Source: Paenibacillus tyrphae (GTDB lineage: Bacteria > Bacillota > Bacilli > Paenibacillales > NBRC-103111). From it: a stretch of DNA of 64,000 bases. The position numbers and the translations under genes were made by a program. Positions 41,787-52,861 of the stretch are shown here, piece after piece. The stretch is from assembly GCF_027925525.1 (NCBI RefSeq), contig NZ_BSDJ01000003.1, forward strand, positions 306,296 to 370,295. Direction: 5' to 3'. The notes under the pieces are model-generated. The model was not told the origin of the DNA. It worked only from the letters and a program-made list of their open reading frames with translations, and ran no database searches. Positions within the stretch are counted from its first letter, which is position 1; each line of letters begins with the position of its first letter.

Positions 41787-43853
41787 TTAGCTGCTCCACC
41801 AGCGCTTCAGATCCTCCCACCAGGAACGGTTCTGCTTTCCTTTGCCGGCTTTGCCAGCATCATTTTTCCCGGGCTGCTGCGTGCAGTATTCCGTCGGCTC
41901 CGTCCCTTGAATGAACGTTTCCAACCGCGAGCCCGGGCAGTCGTCGTTCCCCAGCTTGCCGGTTGCCGGGTCGACATAGACGCTCACGACGCCTTCCGGT
42001 ACCGGGAACAGCTTCGGCGGCACCGATTCCAGTGTCCGCTCGGTAAACTCCGCGAAGAGCGGCGCGGCCAGATGCGATTCGACGTTGTTGATGTTGCGCC
42101 CTTTATCATAACCCACCCAGACGGCGGTCGACAGCTCGGGCGTGTAGCCGACGAGCCAGGCGTCCGTGTCCGTCGTGCCGGTTTTGCCCGCTACGGGGCG
42201 CTTGATCACGCTGGACACGCGGCTGCCCGTGCCGCCTTGGTCGAAGACACTTTCCATCAGCTGCGTCAGCACATAGGTATAGGCGGGCTCAATGACCGTT
42301 TCCTGCTTCGGCTTCGCCTCGTACAGCACCCGTCCGCGACGGTCCTCGATGCGCACGATAGCCGTCGGCTCGACGCGCACGCCCTGGTTGGCGAGGATGC
42401 CGAAGGCCGAAGCCATCTCGTAAGGGCTGACGGGGAACGTGCCCAGTGCGAGTGAAGGCATTGGCTTCATGGGGCTCGTGATTCCCATCCGGCGGGCCAT
42501 TTCAATGACGCGATCCGGTCCGGTTTCCAGCACCGTATGCACGGCGTAGATGTTGTCCGATTTGGCGATGGCCGTTCTCATATCGATCCAATCGTAATAG
42601 GCGTTGCCGAAGTTGTTCGGCGTATAGGTTTGCCGTCCTTGATCGTAGGTGAACGTTGTTAGCTCGCTTTTATAGCGGGTGGCCGGAGTGAATCCCTTTT
42701 CCTTCAGCGCCGTCAAATACACGATCGGTTTGAACGACGACCCCGGCTGCCGCGTGCTGGACAGCGCCCGGTTGTACTGGTTTTGGGCGTAATTGCGCCC
42801 TCCGACCATCGCTTTGACGTATCCGTTGCGCGGATCGATGGCGACAAGCGCCGCCTGCAGCTCCGGATATTTTTCCAGCTGCTTCGCCACAACCTCCTCG
42901 GCGACGGCTTGCGCCTTCAAGTCCAGCGTCGTATAAATCCGCAGACCGCTTTCGACGAATTCCTTGTCTTCGAGGCCGAGCAGATCGGCCGCCGCGCCCC
43001 GTACATAGTCGCGGAAGTAGGGGGCCGTCACCGCTTTTTTATGCTCCTCCAGCGGAAGAATGTGCAGCTTTTCCCGCGCCGCCTGATTCGCATCGGCGGA
43101 CGTGATGTAGCCCGCCTCCACCATCGTCTGCAGCACCGTTTTTTGCCGGTCGAGCGCACTGTCCATATCGTAATAAGGCGAATAATAACGCGGTCCTTTC
43201 GGGATGCCGGCGAGCAGCGCGCTTTCGGCCAGCGTCAGCTCCTTGACCTCTTTGCCGAAAAAGAGCTTCGCCGCCGCCCCGATGCCGTACGTCGCATGCC
43301 CGTAATAAATTTGATTCAAATATTGCTCCAGAATTTGGTCTTTGCTCATTTGCAGTTCCATCTGTACGGCGTAATACGTTTCCTTGATTTTGCGGCTCCA
43401 CGTCCGCTCGTGCGACAAGTACAGATTGCGTGCGAGCTGCTGCGTAATCGTGCCGGCCCCCTGCACCTTGGACATATGCTGGAGATTGACCCAGGCCGCC
43501 CGGACAATCCCTTTCGGATCGAACCCGTAGTGCTGGTAGAATGTGCGGTCTTCCACCGCCAGCGTCGCTTCGAGCAGCTTCGGGGAAATGTCCCGGAGCG
43601 ATACGCTCTGCCGGTTTTTCACTGCGCCGTACGCTTCGATCAGCTCGCCGTGCACGTCGTACATTTCCGACGCCGTCTCCGTCTTGGACACGGGAAGCGC
43701 CTGCGAGCGCATGAACAGCAGCAGCACGATCATAATTCCGGCGCCAAGCAGCAGGCACGTCAACGAAAACGACAGCCACGCTTTGAGCCGCCGGGCGAAG
43801 CGGAGCGCCCCGCCGTTTTCCGGCGGGGGCTGTTTTTTGGGCATGTCCGACAC
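41787..43853 (-). CDS. pbpG: Class A penicillin-binding protein, PbpG-type
   Basis: The 688-residue bifunctional peptidoglycan synthase has a short cytoplasmic tail, one membrane helix (about 26-48), a GT51 domain (E101 in VEDRTFYQHYG; TITQQLARNLYL) and a transpeptidase domain with SSFK, KSDN and KTGTTDTD. The GTG start at 43853 follows AAGGAG by ten bases. Length and position next to ywhD and speE match B. subtilis PbpG (YwhE), a PBP used during sporulation. It is the second class A PBP in the window. Confidence 0.9.
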   Translation of the reverse strand: MSDMPKKQPPPENGGALRFARRLKAWLSFSLTCLLLGAGIMIVLLLFMRSQALPVSKTETASEMYDVHGELIEAYGAVKNRQSVSLRDISPKLLEATLAVEDRTFYQHYGFDPKGIVRAAWVNLQHMSKVQGAGTITQQLARNLYLSHERTWSRKIKETYYAVQMELQMSKDQILEQYLNQIYYGHATYGIGAAAKLFFGKEVKELTLAESALLAGIPKGPRYYSPYYDMDSALDRQKTVLQTMVEAGYITSADANQAAREKLHILPLEEHKKAVTAPYFRDYVRGAAADLLGLEDKEFVESGLRIYTTLDLKAQAVAEEVVAKQLEKYPELQAALVAIDPRNGYVKAMVGGRNYAQNQYNRALSSTRQPGSSFKPIVYLTALKEKGFTPATRYKSELTTFTYDQGRQTYTPNNFGNAYYDWIDMRTAIAKSDNIYAVHTVLETGPDRVIEMARRMGITSPMKPMPSLALGTFPVSPYEMASAFGILANQGVRVEPTAIVRIEDRRGRVLYEAKPKQETVIEPAYTYVLTQLMESVFDQGGTGSRVSSVIKRPVAGKTGTTDTDAWLVGYTPELSTAVWVGYDKGRNINNVESHLAAPLFAEFTERTLESVPPKLFPVPEGVVSVYVDPATGKLGNDDCPGSRLETFIQGTEPTEYCTQQPGKNDAGKAGKGKQNRSWWEDLKRWWSS

Positions 43854-43995
43854 GTTCCGTCAGCTCCTTCCGTCTTTCCGCCGATGCTTTTCGTCTCTAT
43901 TCCCAGTATGGAAAAACATAGCAGCCCATATTCACGAAGGACAGGCGGAAACGTTAATTTTTTTTGAAAAACGGACGGAACGACCCTCTTTGTAT

Positions 43996-44023
43996 TTGCA
44001 ATTTTGGGGAGATACTCTATAAT
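43996..44023 (+). promoter_or_regulatory. Sigma-A promoter of speE-speB
   Basis: TTGCAA and a perfect TATAAT are 16 bases apart, about 110 bases before speE. Confidence 0.7.
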
Positions 44024-44136
44024 ACAATTTGACATGCCAGAGACAAGCTGAATCCTTGGAAAAAAGCAGATGTCCGCCCGTCTTCCGGCCCCTGTCCGGC
44101 CGGCCCTAACGAACCGAACGAAAGGTGGAATTACAT

Positions 44137-44964
44137 ATGGAATTGTGGTACACGGAGAAGCAGACCGATAACTTCGGCATTACGGCAAAAATCAGCAAAA
44201 CCCACGTCACCGAAAAAACCGACTTCCAAGATCTCGCGATGATCGAAACGGAAGAATGGGGCACGATGCTCGTGCTCGACGGTATGGTCATGACGACCGT
44301 GAAGGACGAGTTCGTCTATCACGAGATGGTTGCGCATCCGGCGCTCTATACGCATCCGAATCCGAAGCACGTGCTTGTGGTCGGCGGCGGCGACGGCGGT
44401 GTGATCCGGGAAGTCATGAAGCACCCGGAAGTGGAAAAAGCGGTGCTGGTCGACATCGACGGTAAAGTCATCGAGTACTCCAAGCAGTACTTGCCGACCA
44501 TCGCAGGCGAACTGGACAACCCGCGCGTAGAAGTGATCGTAAACGACGGCTACATGCACATCCACGATCATAAGAACACGTACGATGTGATCATGGTCGA
44601 TTCCACCGAGCCGGTCGGTCCGGCGGTGAACCTGTTCACGCAGGGCTTCTATAAAGGCATCTACGACGCGCTGAAGGAAGACGGCATTTTCGTGGCCCAA
44701 ACGGACAACCCTTGGTTCAAAGCGGATCTGATCCAAAACGTCAACCGCGACGTGAAGCAAATTTTCCCGATCGTCCGCGTGTACTGTGCGAATATCCCGA
44801 CGTATCCGAGCGGCCTCTGGACCTTCACCATGGGCAGCAAGAAGCACGATCCGCTCGCCGTCGATGAAACGAAAATTCCGGAGATCGACACGAAGTATTA
44901 CTCGCCGCGTCTGCATAAGGCGGCTTTCGTACTGCCGAAATTCGTGGAAGATTTGACGAAGTAA
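44137..44964 (+). CDS. speE: Spermidine synthase (polyamine aminopropyltransferase)
   Basis: Transfers aminopropyl from decarboxylated S-adenosylmethionine to putrescine. The 275-residue enzyme has the family motifs [43 protein letters not shown] and [11 protein letters not shown]. The ATG at 44137 follows AAAGGTGG; the in-frame start at 44125 is too close to that site. It is 20 bases ahead of speB, forming the polyamine operon. Confidence 0.96.
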   Translation: MELWYTEKQTDNFGITAKISKTHVTEKTDFQDLAMIETEEWGTMLVLDGMVMTTVKDEFVYHEMVAHPALYTHPNPKHVLVVGGGDGGVIREVMKHPEVEKAVLVDIDGKVIEYSKQYLPTIAGELDNPRVEVIVNDGYMHIHDHKNTYDVIMVDSTEPVGPAVNLFTQGFYKGIYDALKEDGIFVAQTDNPWFKADLIQNVNRDVKQIFPIVRVYCANIPTYPSGLWTFTMGSKKHDPLAVDETKIPEIDTKYYSPRLHKAAFVLPKFVEDLTK

Positions 44965-44984
44965 GCGGAGGAGACTAGCGACTG

Positions 44985-45854
44985 ATGAAACTCGATCAAA
45001 AATATTCCGGCAACGTGTTCATTCTGAGCTCGGACGACTATGCGGCGTCTCGCGCCGTCATTTACGGCATGCCGATGGACTATACCGTCAGCTTCCGTCC
45101 CGGCTCCCGCTTCGGCCCTTCGCGTATCCGCGAGGTGTCGATCGGTCTGGAGGAATACAGCCCGTATTTGGATAAAAGCTTGGAAGACATCACCTATTTC
45201 GACGCAGGCGACCTGCTGCTGCCGTTCGGCAACCCGGGCCGCAGCCTCGACATCATTGGCGAATATGTACACGGACTGCTGGCCGACGGTAAGTTCCCGC
45301 TCGGCCTTGGCGGCGAGCATCTCGTTTCGTGGCCGGTCATCCAAGAGGTGTACAAGAAATACCCGGATCTTGCGCTCATCCACATCGATGCGCATGCCGA
45401 TCTGCGCGAGCAGTACGAAGGCGAGCCGCTGTCCCACTCGACGCCGGTCCGCAAAGCGGCGCTGCTCATGGGCGGCAAGAACGTGTACCAGTTCGGCATC
45501 CGTTCCGGCTCCCGCGAGGAATTCCAGTTCGGACGCGAGAACATCAACTTCTATCCGTTCGAAGTGCTGGAGCCGCTCAAGAAGGTGCTGCCGGAGTTGG
45601 CCGGACGTCCGGTTTATTTGACGATCGACATCGACGTGCTCGATCCGATGTGTGCCCCGGGCACCGGTACCGCCGAAGCGGGCGGCATCACGTCCAAGGA
45701 GCTGCTCGCGGCAATTCATGCGATGGCTGCCTCCGAGTTGAACTTCGTCGGCGCCGATCTCGTCGAAGTGGCCCCGGCCTACGACCCGACGGAGCAGACC
45801 CAGATCGTCGCCAGCAAGCTCATTCGCGAAATGCTGCTGGGCTTGGTGAAGTAA
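44985..45854 (+). CDS. speB: Agmatinase
   Basis: Hydrolyses agmatine to putrescine and urea, supplying speE. The 289-residue ureohydrolase shows the manganese motifs GGEH, HIDAHADLRE and SIDIDVLDP-like TIDIDVLDPMCAPG. GGAGGAGAC precedes the ATG. Second gene of the speE-speB operon, followed by a terminator. Confidence 0.96.
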   Translation: MKLDQKYSGNVFILSSDDYAASRAVIYGMPMDYTVSFRPGSRFGPSRIREVSIGLEEYSPYLDKSLEDITYFDAGDLLLPFGNPGRSLDIIGEYVHGLLADGKFPLGLGGEHLVSWPVIQEVYKKYPDLALIHIDAHADLREQYEGEPLSHSTPVRKAALLMGGKNVYQFGIRSGSREEFQFGRENINFYPFEVLEPLKKVLPELAGRPVYLTIDIDVLDPMCAPGTGTAEAGGITSKELLAAIHAMAASELNFVGADLVEVAPAYDPTEQTQIVASKLIREMLLGLVK

Positions 45855-45873
45855 TCCAATCGCGCGGGAAGTA

Positions 45874-45916
45874 CCGCCGCCATGTTTTCCCTTGTGGGAA
45901 GCATGGCGGCTTTTTG
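45874..45916 (+). terminator. Terminator of speE-speB
   Basis: CCGCCATG...TTCCC and GGGAA...CATGGCGG pair with a TTGT loop and are followed by CTTTTT. Confidence 0.85.
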
Positions 45917-46012
45917 CGTCTGGCTTCCCGCCCGGTACTAGTCGAAGTTAGTACTTATTCCCTTCATTGGTTGCGGCCTACAATAGAGCCATAAAGAGAG
46001 GGGGGCTCGCGT

Positions 46013-46642
46013 TTGAATGCGGCAAAATCATTGGCAACAACAAAGCCTGCGTTTCCGGTTTTCGTCCTGCTGGCGTATGGGGGATTCTGGGCATGGATGG
46101 CGATAGCGCCGACAAACCGGTTCGACTGGCTGCTGGAAAATTTGCTGATCTTTCTGTGCGTGGGGGTGCTGATCGGAACCTACCGAAGGTTTCCGCTCAG
46201 TCACGGTTCTTATGTGGGGATTGCTTTGTTTTTGGCGCTTCATACGTACGGGTCGCACGGCTCCTACGGCGCGACGCCGATCGATCCGCTGCTGCAGCTG
46301 CTGTTCGGCGGGGGGCGTCTGCCATATGACCGGCTGGTGCATCTGGCTTACGGCGTGCTGCTGGCCGGACCGATCCGGGAGGCGCTTAGGAGGCTTGCAG
46401 GGGTGAGAGGCTTTGCGGCGGATGCGCTTGCCGTCGCCGTTGTGCTGGCCACCGGCGCATTTTACGAATTGATCGAGATGTGGGTCGCCGGACTGGTTGC
46501 GCCGGAGATGGGTGCGTTGTTTCTTGGATCGCAAGGCGATCCGTGGGACGCGCAGCACGATATGGAGCTTGAACTGATCGGGGCTGTGGCGGTATTGGGA
46601 CTGGGGGTCTTGCTGCGCCGCCTCAACCTTTTCGCAAAGTAA
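46013..46642 (+). CDS. DUF2238 (YjdF-like) membrane protein
   Basis: The 209-residue protein has about six membrane helices and the DUF2238 core: FDWLLENLLIF, LHTYGSHGSYG, PYDRLVHLAYG, FYELIEMWVAG and GDPWDAQHDMELE. The TTG start at 46013 follows GAGGGGGGC by six bases. The 3' end overlaps the tail of the convergent phosphoesterase gene by 20 bases. Function unknown. Confidence 0.85.
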   Translation: MNAAKSLATTKPAFPVFVLLAYGGFWAWMAIAPTNRFDWLLENLLIFLCVGVLIGTYRRFPLSHGSYVGIALFLALHTYGSHGSYGATPIDPLLQLLFGGGRLPYDRLVHLAYGVLLAGPIREALRRLAGVRGFAADALAVAVVLATGAFYELIEMWVAGLVAPEMGALFLGSQGDPWDAQHDMELELIGAVAVLGLGVLLRRLNLFAK

Positions 46643-47498
46643 ACACCGTCAGCTCCGGGCGGCATAAAAAGCGGACGGGATGCGTGGAAACGCCGATCCC
46701 CCGGTTGACGAACAGCTGCAGTTTGCCGCCGCCAAGAATGTAATGCCCGAGGACATATTTCTTTCCGAATTTGGGTGCCAGCACATGTCCGTAGAACGGC
46801 AGGCGCACTTGCCCTCCGTGGCTATGTCCCGACAGCTGAAAGTCAACCGGATAGTGCACGGCAATATCGGCAAAATCGGGGCAATGCGATAGCAAAATGA
46901 CGAAGTCCTCCGGTCTAACGCGGGCCAGCGCTTTGTCGGCGTCGGGATTTCCTTTCCATTGGTCGTCTACGCCTGCCATGACGAAGCTGCTCCCCTGGTG
47001 TTGAATCCGCACCATCTTATTGGTTAAGACCTCGAAAGCGGCGCTTTTTAATAGAGCTTGGACCTGCCGGGCGTCTTTATAATCGTGATTGCCCAGCACC
47101 GCATATTTTCCCAATGGAGGCCGCAGCTCCGAGAGTATGCGGGCATAGGCGTCGCCATCGGGACCGACGGCATCATCCACCAGATCTCCGGTAAAGCATA
47201 CGATATCCGGTTGAATCCGGTTGATCAGTCCGATCAGTTCCGACAAATTCTTCGTATCGAAATTAAAGCCGAGGTGCACGTCGCTGAACTGCACCATTTT
47301 TATTCCGTCCAGCTGTTGGGGCAATCTTGCAAAAGACAGCATATATTCCGTGACTTCCAGCCATCTCGGCTCGGCATAACGGGCATACCCGTAGGTGGCC
47401 CCGGGCAGGGCGACGAGTCCGGCGGCGGTTACCGTCAATGTTTTCAGAAATGATCTTCTGGACAACTTTTTATTGGGGCTGCTTTCGTTGGAATCCAT
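46623..47498 (-). CDS. Tat-exported metallophosphoesterase, YkuE-like
   Basis: The 291-residue protein has a twin-arginine signal (R14-R15 in SRRSFLKT) followed by a hydrophobic stretch, and the calcineurin-like metallophosphoesterase motifs FSDVHLG, GDLVDD, GNHDY and SGHSHGG. The ATG at 47498 lies 13 bases after GAGGAG. It should hydrolyse phosphoesters on the outside of the membrane with two metals. B. subtilis YkuE is a Tat substrate of this kind. No paired tatAC genes are visible in the window. Confidence 0.9.
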   Translation of the reverse strand: MDSNESSPNKKLSRRSFLKTLTVTAAGLVALPGATYGYARYAEPRWLEVTEYMLSFARLPQQLDGIKMVQFSDVHLGFNFDTKNLSELIGLINRIQPDIVCFTGDLVDDAVGPDGDAYARILSELRPPLGKYAVLGNHDYKDARQVQALLKSAAFEVLTNKMVRIQHQGSSFVMAGVDDQWKGNPDADKALARVRPEDFVILLSHCPDFADIAVHYPVDFQLSGHSHGGQVRLPFYGHVLAPKFGKKYVLGHYILGGGKLQLFVNRGIGVSTHPVRFLCRPELTVFTLRKG

Positions 47499-47760
47499 GT
47501 GAATGAGCAATCTCCTCGGGATGGATTGGCCGGCCTCTCACAGTGCCGAAACTTACTATAACAGACGGATGAAGGATACATTTGGTTTCCATAAATGGAA
47601 GCCCACTATTCCCATACCATCTTAGCAAGAATAAGGGTTCTTGCAAACCGCCGCCGCCCACCAGGTCCGGGCTTGTCCGGGAGCGGAAGGAAGTCCTGTC
47701 CGTGGATTGCTTTTTTTTGTACAATAGGAGGATCACAGCAGGACGGGAGAGAAAGCGAAG

Positions 47761-48207
47761 ATGACGGAAAAGCAGCAGACTGGCGCGGGCAAGCGGGCCG
47801 TACGCATTACGCTGGAAAGCGACAGCGGCGGGGAACGGATCGTGCGGCAGATGACAGGCGAATGGTTCTCGAAGGGACGTCATGGGTACCTTCGATATGC
47901 TGAGCCTCCGGAAGCGGAGATGGGCCGTACGGTAACGACCGTCCGGGTGGAGCAGGGGGAAGTACGGATTATCCGGCACGGGGACGTATCCTTCGAGCAG
48001 AAGTTCGTTCCGGACCGGCGGCATTACGGGTATCTTCAGACGCCTCAAGGGCGGCTTGAGCTGGAAACATTCACTCAAACGCTGGACGTTTCCGCGGAAG
48101 GACCGGACGCTCTGCTTGTCGTCCGCTGGAGCTATGAGCTGTCGGTGATGGGGCAAGCGCCCGAGCGCTGCAGCATATGCCTGACCGCCGTACCCGTACC
48201 GGAGTGA
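47761..48207 (+). CDS. DUF1934 protein, YwiB-like
   Basis: The 148-residue beta-barrel protein resembles YwiB: AVRITLESDSGGERIVRQMTGEW, LRYAEP, and the YGYLQTPQGRLELETFTQTLDV segment. ATAGGAGG lies upstream, and AGCGAAG just before the ATG. In Bacillus ywiB is followed by argS and rpoE; here argS is absent and a subtilase gene occupies the place. Function unknown. Confidence 0.82.
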   Translation: MTEKQQTGAGKRAVRITLESDSGGERIVRQMTGEWFSKGRHGYLRYAEPPEAEMGRTVTTVRVEQGEVRIIRHGDVSFEQKFVPDRRHYGYLQTPQGRLELETFTQTLDVSAEGPDALLVVRWSYELSVMGQAPERCSICLTAVPVPE

Positions 48208-48211
48208 CCGG

Positions 48212-49378
48212 TTATTTGGATACGGCGGATACGCTTCGAAAGGCGTGGATTTCCTTGGCGCCGGTTATCATTTTGCGTGCTTTTATGAGATAGCGGGCAT
48301 GCTTGCGCAGCAAATTTTTAATTCGCAGCGGCTTGAGATCGGGCTTTCTCGCAAGCATCAGCGCGATAACTCCTGTGACATGGGAGGTTGCCATGGATGT
48401 GCCGCTGAGCTCGTGATACTTGCCATGCAGCCAGGTGGAATATACTTTTTCCCCGGGCGCGTAGATGTTGATCTGTTTGCCGATATTGCTGAAGGGGGCA
48501 ATCCGGCCTTTGCGGGTCGTCGCTCCGACGGCGATGACTTGCCGTAGCCGGGCGGGATAGTCGACCTCGGCCTGGTTGCCTTCGTTGCCCGAGGAGGCTA
48601 CGACGATGATGCCGCTCCGATAGGCGCTGAGCACCGCCGCTTCCAGCGCTTTGCTGTACGTTTTCATACCGAAGCTCATATTGATGATATCGACGCCGCT
48701 GGAGACGCACCAGTCAATGCCTCCGATAATATCGGAGACGAATGCACCGCCGTGCTGATCGAAAGCCTTCACCGGATGAAGAATGGCCTGTGGCGCCACG
48801 CCGATAATGCCCCGGTGCCGGGTGTGTGCCGCGATCGTTCCCGCGATATGCGTGCCGTGGCCGTTGTCGTCAATCGGCGGCAGCTGGCGGTTCAAAATAT
48901 TGACGCCCCGCGACAAGCAATGGCGAAGGTCGGGGTGCGTATAATCCGCGCCCGTGTCGATGACGCCGATGCGTACCCGTTCCCCGCGCGATCTGCTCCA
49001 AGCCTGCGGGGCACGAATATGGCGGATCCCCCAAGGGATGACGGCCTTATCGGGCGATTTTTTTTCTTCGCCGGAAGGCAGAGCGGACGAAGCATGGCCC
49101 AGGGCATGCAGCTTAATGCGCGTATCCGGCTCGATCGAGCGGATAAAAGGGGCCGAGACTGCTTCGCTGCCGGTCCGAAGCGTGCAGGAGATGGCGCGGA
49201 TGAGACGGAGCGGCTGAATCTGGTGCAGCCGGGGGAGCGATTTCCGCTGCCGGCCGATTTGCCGGGCGAAAGCGGCATAATCCCGGTCGTTCAGAAACCG
49301 GATAATATGCCGCTTTTCGGTACCCTCGGAGCCTTCCATGGCTTCGTGAAGCCATGACACGAACGTCGACGGATTCAT
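48212..49378 (-). CDS. Subtilisin-like serine protease (S8)
   Basis: The 388-residue protease starts at the ATG at 49378 (GGGAGG seven bases upstream). It has the S8 catalytic set: D141 (VIDTGADYTHPD), H174 (DNGHGTHIAG), N265 oxyanion (SSGNEGN) and S328 (SGTSMATSH). The N-terminal 120 residues are basic, prodomain-like and show no signal peptide, which suggests an intracellular or non-classically exported enzyme. It converges on the YwiB-like gene with four bases between stops. Confidence 0.9.
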   Translation of the reverse strand: MNPSTFVSWLHEAMEGSEGTEKRHIIRFLNDRDYAAFARQIGRQRKSLPRLHQIQPLRLIRAISCTLRTGSEAVSAPFIRSIEPDTRIKLHALGHASSALPSGEEKKSPDKAVIPWGIRHIRAPQAWSRSRGERVRIGVIDTGADYTHPDLRHCLSRGVNILNRQLPPIDDNGHGTHIAGTIAAHTRHRGIIGVAPQAILHPVKAFDQHGGAFVSDIIGGIDWCVSSGVDIINMSFGMKTYSKALEAAVLSAYRSGIIVVASSGNEGNQAEVDYPARLRQVIAVGATTRKGRIAPFSNIGKQINIYAPGEKVYSTWLHGKYHELSGTSMATSHVTGVIALMLARKPDLKPLRIKNLLRKHARYLIKARKMITGAKEIHAFRSVSAVSK

Positions 49379-49557
49379 GTCGTTCCCTCCCACAGGCTCG
49401 GAAATTCCTTTTTGTATCGTATGAGGGAACGAAAGCTTCCGTATGAGCGCATGGCCTTATTCAAAATAATTAGGTGCGTAACCGTGTCAAAGCGAAAGCG
49501 GACACATACCATAAGTAGGGGAGGGTCTGGCACTCCTCCGTCTTTCATTAAGCAGGG

Positions 49558-49669
49558 GCAAAAGACAGCGGGCAGTCGGCGCCTCGTCTTTTGCGGATAC
49601 AGTCGGAACAAGGATCACGCCTGCAGCGGACGGCGCCGAGCGCGAGCTGCCGGTGCGGTCCTTGTTTCC
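49558..49669 (+). promoter_or_regulatory. Two tandem hairpins in the rpoE upstream region
   Basis: In the 405-base gap before rpoE two stems stand side by side: GCAAAAGAC/GTCTTTTGC (49558-49594) and GGAACAAGGA/TCCTTGTTTCC (49605-49669). No T-tract follows and no ORF or T-box motif is seen. They could belong to a long leader of rpoE or a separate RNA. Confidence 0.35.
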
Positions 49670-49783
49670 ATTTCGGAAAATGCCGCGCGGCCAGTTGCTT
49701 TTTTACATAAAATAAGGTTTACTTATTGGTGATAGTGGATAGTTTAGTGGTAGTTAAAGACGTTGGAAGGGATGTGCCCCGAA

Positions 49784-50368
49784 ATGAGTGCTCAAAACTT
49801 ACTGCTTAAAATCGGCGCAGAGCAAGCCAAGGAAATGCCTATGGTCGACCTCGCCTTTGAGCTTCTGAAAGCGGCCAACACGCCGTATTACTATCGGGAT
49901 TTGATGGCGGAGATTGCCAAAATCAAAGGTCTGTCCGATGACGAAGTCATGCAGGTCATTGCGCAATTATATACGGAGATTAATATCGACGGCCGCTTTG
50001 CGTGCGTCGGCACCAATCTGTGGGGATTGAAACGCTGGTATCCTGTCGAGAAGTCCGAGGATTCGGTGGGCAGCGGCAAGCGTCCTCGTATCATTAACGA
50101 TGAGGATGACGATCTGGACGACGAGGATCTTTTCGCCGAGGAAGAAGACGTATTCGTCGAAGAAGAATACGATTCGTTCGATGCGCCTCGCGACGACGAT
50201 TTTGACGCGGAAGAAGAAGTCGAGGAAGAAACCGAGTTTTTCGAAGACGAAGAACTCGAAGACGAGGACCTGGACGAGACGCTGGAAGAGGAAGAGTCCG
50301 AAGAGGATCTGGAAGATTTGGGCGATGACGACGACAGTGCGGACGACGACGAGGAAGACAATAAATAA
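49784..50368 (+). CDS. rpoE: RNA polymerase delta subunit
   Basis: The 194-residue protein has the folded HARE-HTH N-terminal domain (about 1-90, with DLAFELLKAANTPYYYRDLMAEIA and DGRFACVGTNLWGLKRWYP) and a long, almost purely acidic Asp/Glu tail (about 105-194). Delta increases promoter selectivity and polymerase recycling in Firmicutes. The ATG at 49784 follows AAGGGA. It precedes pyrG, as in B. subtilis. Confidence 0.95.
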   Translation: MSAQNLLLKIGAEQAKEMPMVDLAFELLKAANTPYYYRDLMAEIAKIKGLSDDEVMQVIAQLYTEINIDGRFACVGTNLWGLKRWYPVEKSEDSVGSGKRPRIINDEDDDLDDEDLFAEEEDVFVEEEYDSFDAPRDDDFDAEEEVEEETEFFEDEELEDEDLDETLEEEESEEDLEDLGDDDDSADDDEEDNK

Positions 50369-50381
50369 AACAGGCTTGTCC

Positions 50382-50421
50382 TTGACAGCCGGGAGCGTTC
50401 AGAGTAAACTATTTTCTGGGC
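50382..50421 (+). promoter_or_regulatory. pyrG promoter with GGGC initiation site
   Basis: TTGACA (50382-50387) and TAAACT (50405-50410) are 17 bases apart, and the transcript would begin at GGGC (50418-50421). In B. subtilis pyrG this start lets polymerase add extra G residues when CTP is low. Confidence 0.8.
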
Positions 50422-50460
50422 TTTAGATGGAACGATACGAACCTTGATGACTTTTGATAA

Positions 50461-50498
50461 AAAGTGCCCCGTATTTACGGGCGCTTTTTCTTTTTTTG
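50461..50498 (+). terminator. pyrG attenuator
   Basis: AAAGTGCCCCGT pairs with ACGGGCGCTTT (one bulge and one wobble) and is followed by TTCTTTTTTT, 40 bases into the pyrG leader. Its upstream arm contains CCCC, able to pair with a poly-G 5' end, as in the known CTP-sensing mechanism of Bacillus. Confidence 0.8.
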
Positions 50499-50575
50499 TT
50501 GGAAAAATTTTGTGAGCTTTCGTAACTTATCGCTTCGTATCAACCTTGATAAACGTGCTTATCCTTTTAAGATAG

Positions 50576-52234
<1,659 letters not shown>

Positions 52235-52257
52235 ATCGCTGTGCGCAGCTATCGAAG

Positions 52258-52301
52258 CAGGAGACGTATCCGGCATGAACCGGACGCGTCTCCTGTTTTT
52301 T
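52258..52301 (+). terminator. Terminator of pyrG
   Basis: CAGGAGACG...TCCGG and CCGGA...CGTCTCCTG form a strong stem followed by TTTTTTG. Confidence 0.9.
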
Positions 52302-52374
52302 GTACCCCAAGGAGCGAACGGTTTGTGCATGTCTGCTTAATTTGTAAAAGTTTTCAACTTTTTTTGAAGATACG

Positions 52375-52403
52375 GCAGGAATCGCGGGAGCGGCAGCGAA
52401 TAC
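52375..52403 (+). promoter_or_regulatory. Sigma-H-type promoter of spo0F
   Basis: GCAGGAATC, 11 bases, and AGCGAATAC match the sigma-H consensus (RNAGGAWWW and RNNGAATWW) at all but one position in each half. B. subtilis spo0F is a known sigma-H gene. A Spo0A-box-like TTTGTAAAA lies about 30 bases upstream. Confidence 0.65.
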
Positions 52404-52468
52404 TGTTATTGCGGGCATAACAGAACGGAATTCTTAACCTCAGGGAAACAGAATAGGAGGATACCTCG

Positions 52469-52861
52469 ATGAAAAAGAAGCTGCTCATAGTTGACGATGA
52501 AAACGGCATCCGCATCCTGTTGATGGAGGTCTTCAGCAGCGAAGGCTATGAAACCTATCAGGCTTCCAACGGTAAACTCGCACTCGAGATTGTAAGAAAC
52601 GTATCGCCCGATCTGGTTTTGCTCGATATGAAGATACCGGGCATGGACGGTCTCGATATCCTCAAGCACATTAAAAGCATTGATGCATCGATCAAAGTCA
52701 TCATGATGACGGCATACGGCGAACTGGACATGATCAAGGAAGCGACCGATCTCGGCGCGATCATGCACTTCACGAAGCCGTTCGACATCGACGAGCTGCG
52801 CCAAGCCGTCAACCAGCAGTTGCGAACTCCTAACAATAACTCTTACGCCGTAGGATCCTGA
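52469..52861 (+). CDS. spo0F: Sporulation phosphotransferase Spo0F
   Basis: The 130-residue single receiver domain passes phosphate from sensor kinases to Spo0B in the sporulation phosphorelay. It has the acidic pair D9/D10, phosphoacceptor D53 ([11 protein letters not shown]), T81 and K103 (HFTKPF). No output domain is attached. AATAGGAGGATAC precedes the ATG. Position between pyrG and fbaA is as in B. subtilis. Confidence 0.95.
   Translation: MKKKLLIVDDENGIRILLMEVFSSEGYETYQASNGKLALEIVRNVSPDLVLLDMKIPGMDGLDILKHIKSIDASIKVIMMTAYGELDMIKEATDLGAIMHFTKPFDIDELRQAVNQQLRTPNNNSYAVGS

Noticed and set aside
49379..49783. Possible T-box leader before rpoE
   Set aside because: No T-box consensus or specifier loop was found, and rpoE is not a tRNA-controlled gene.
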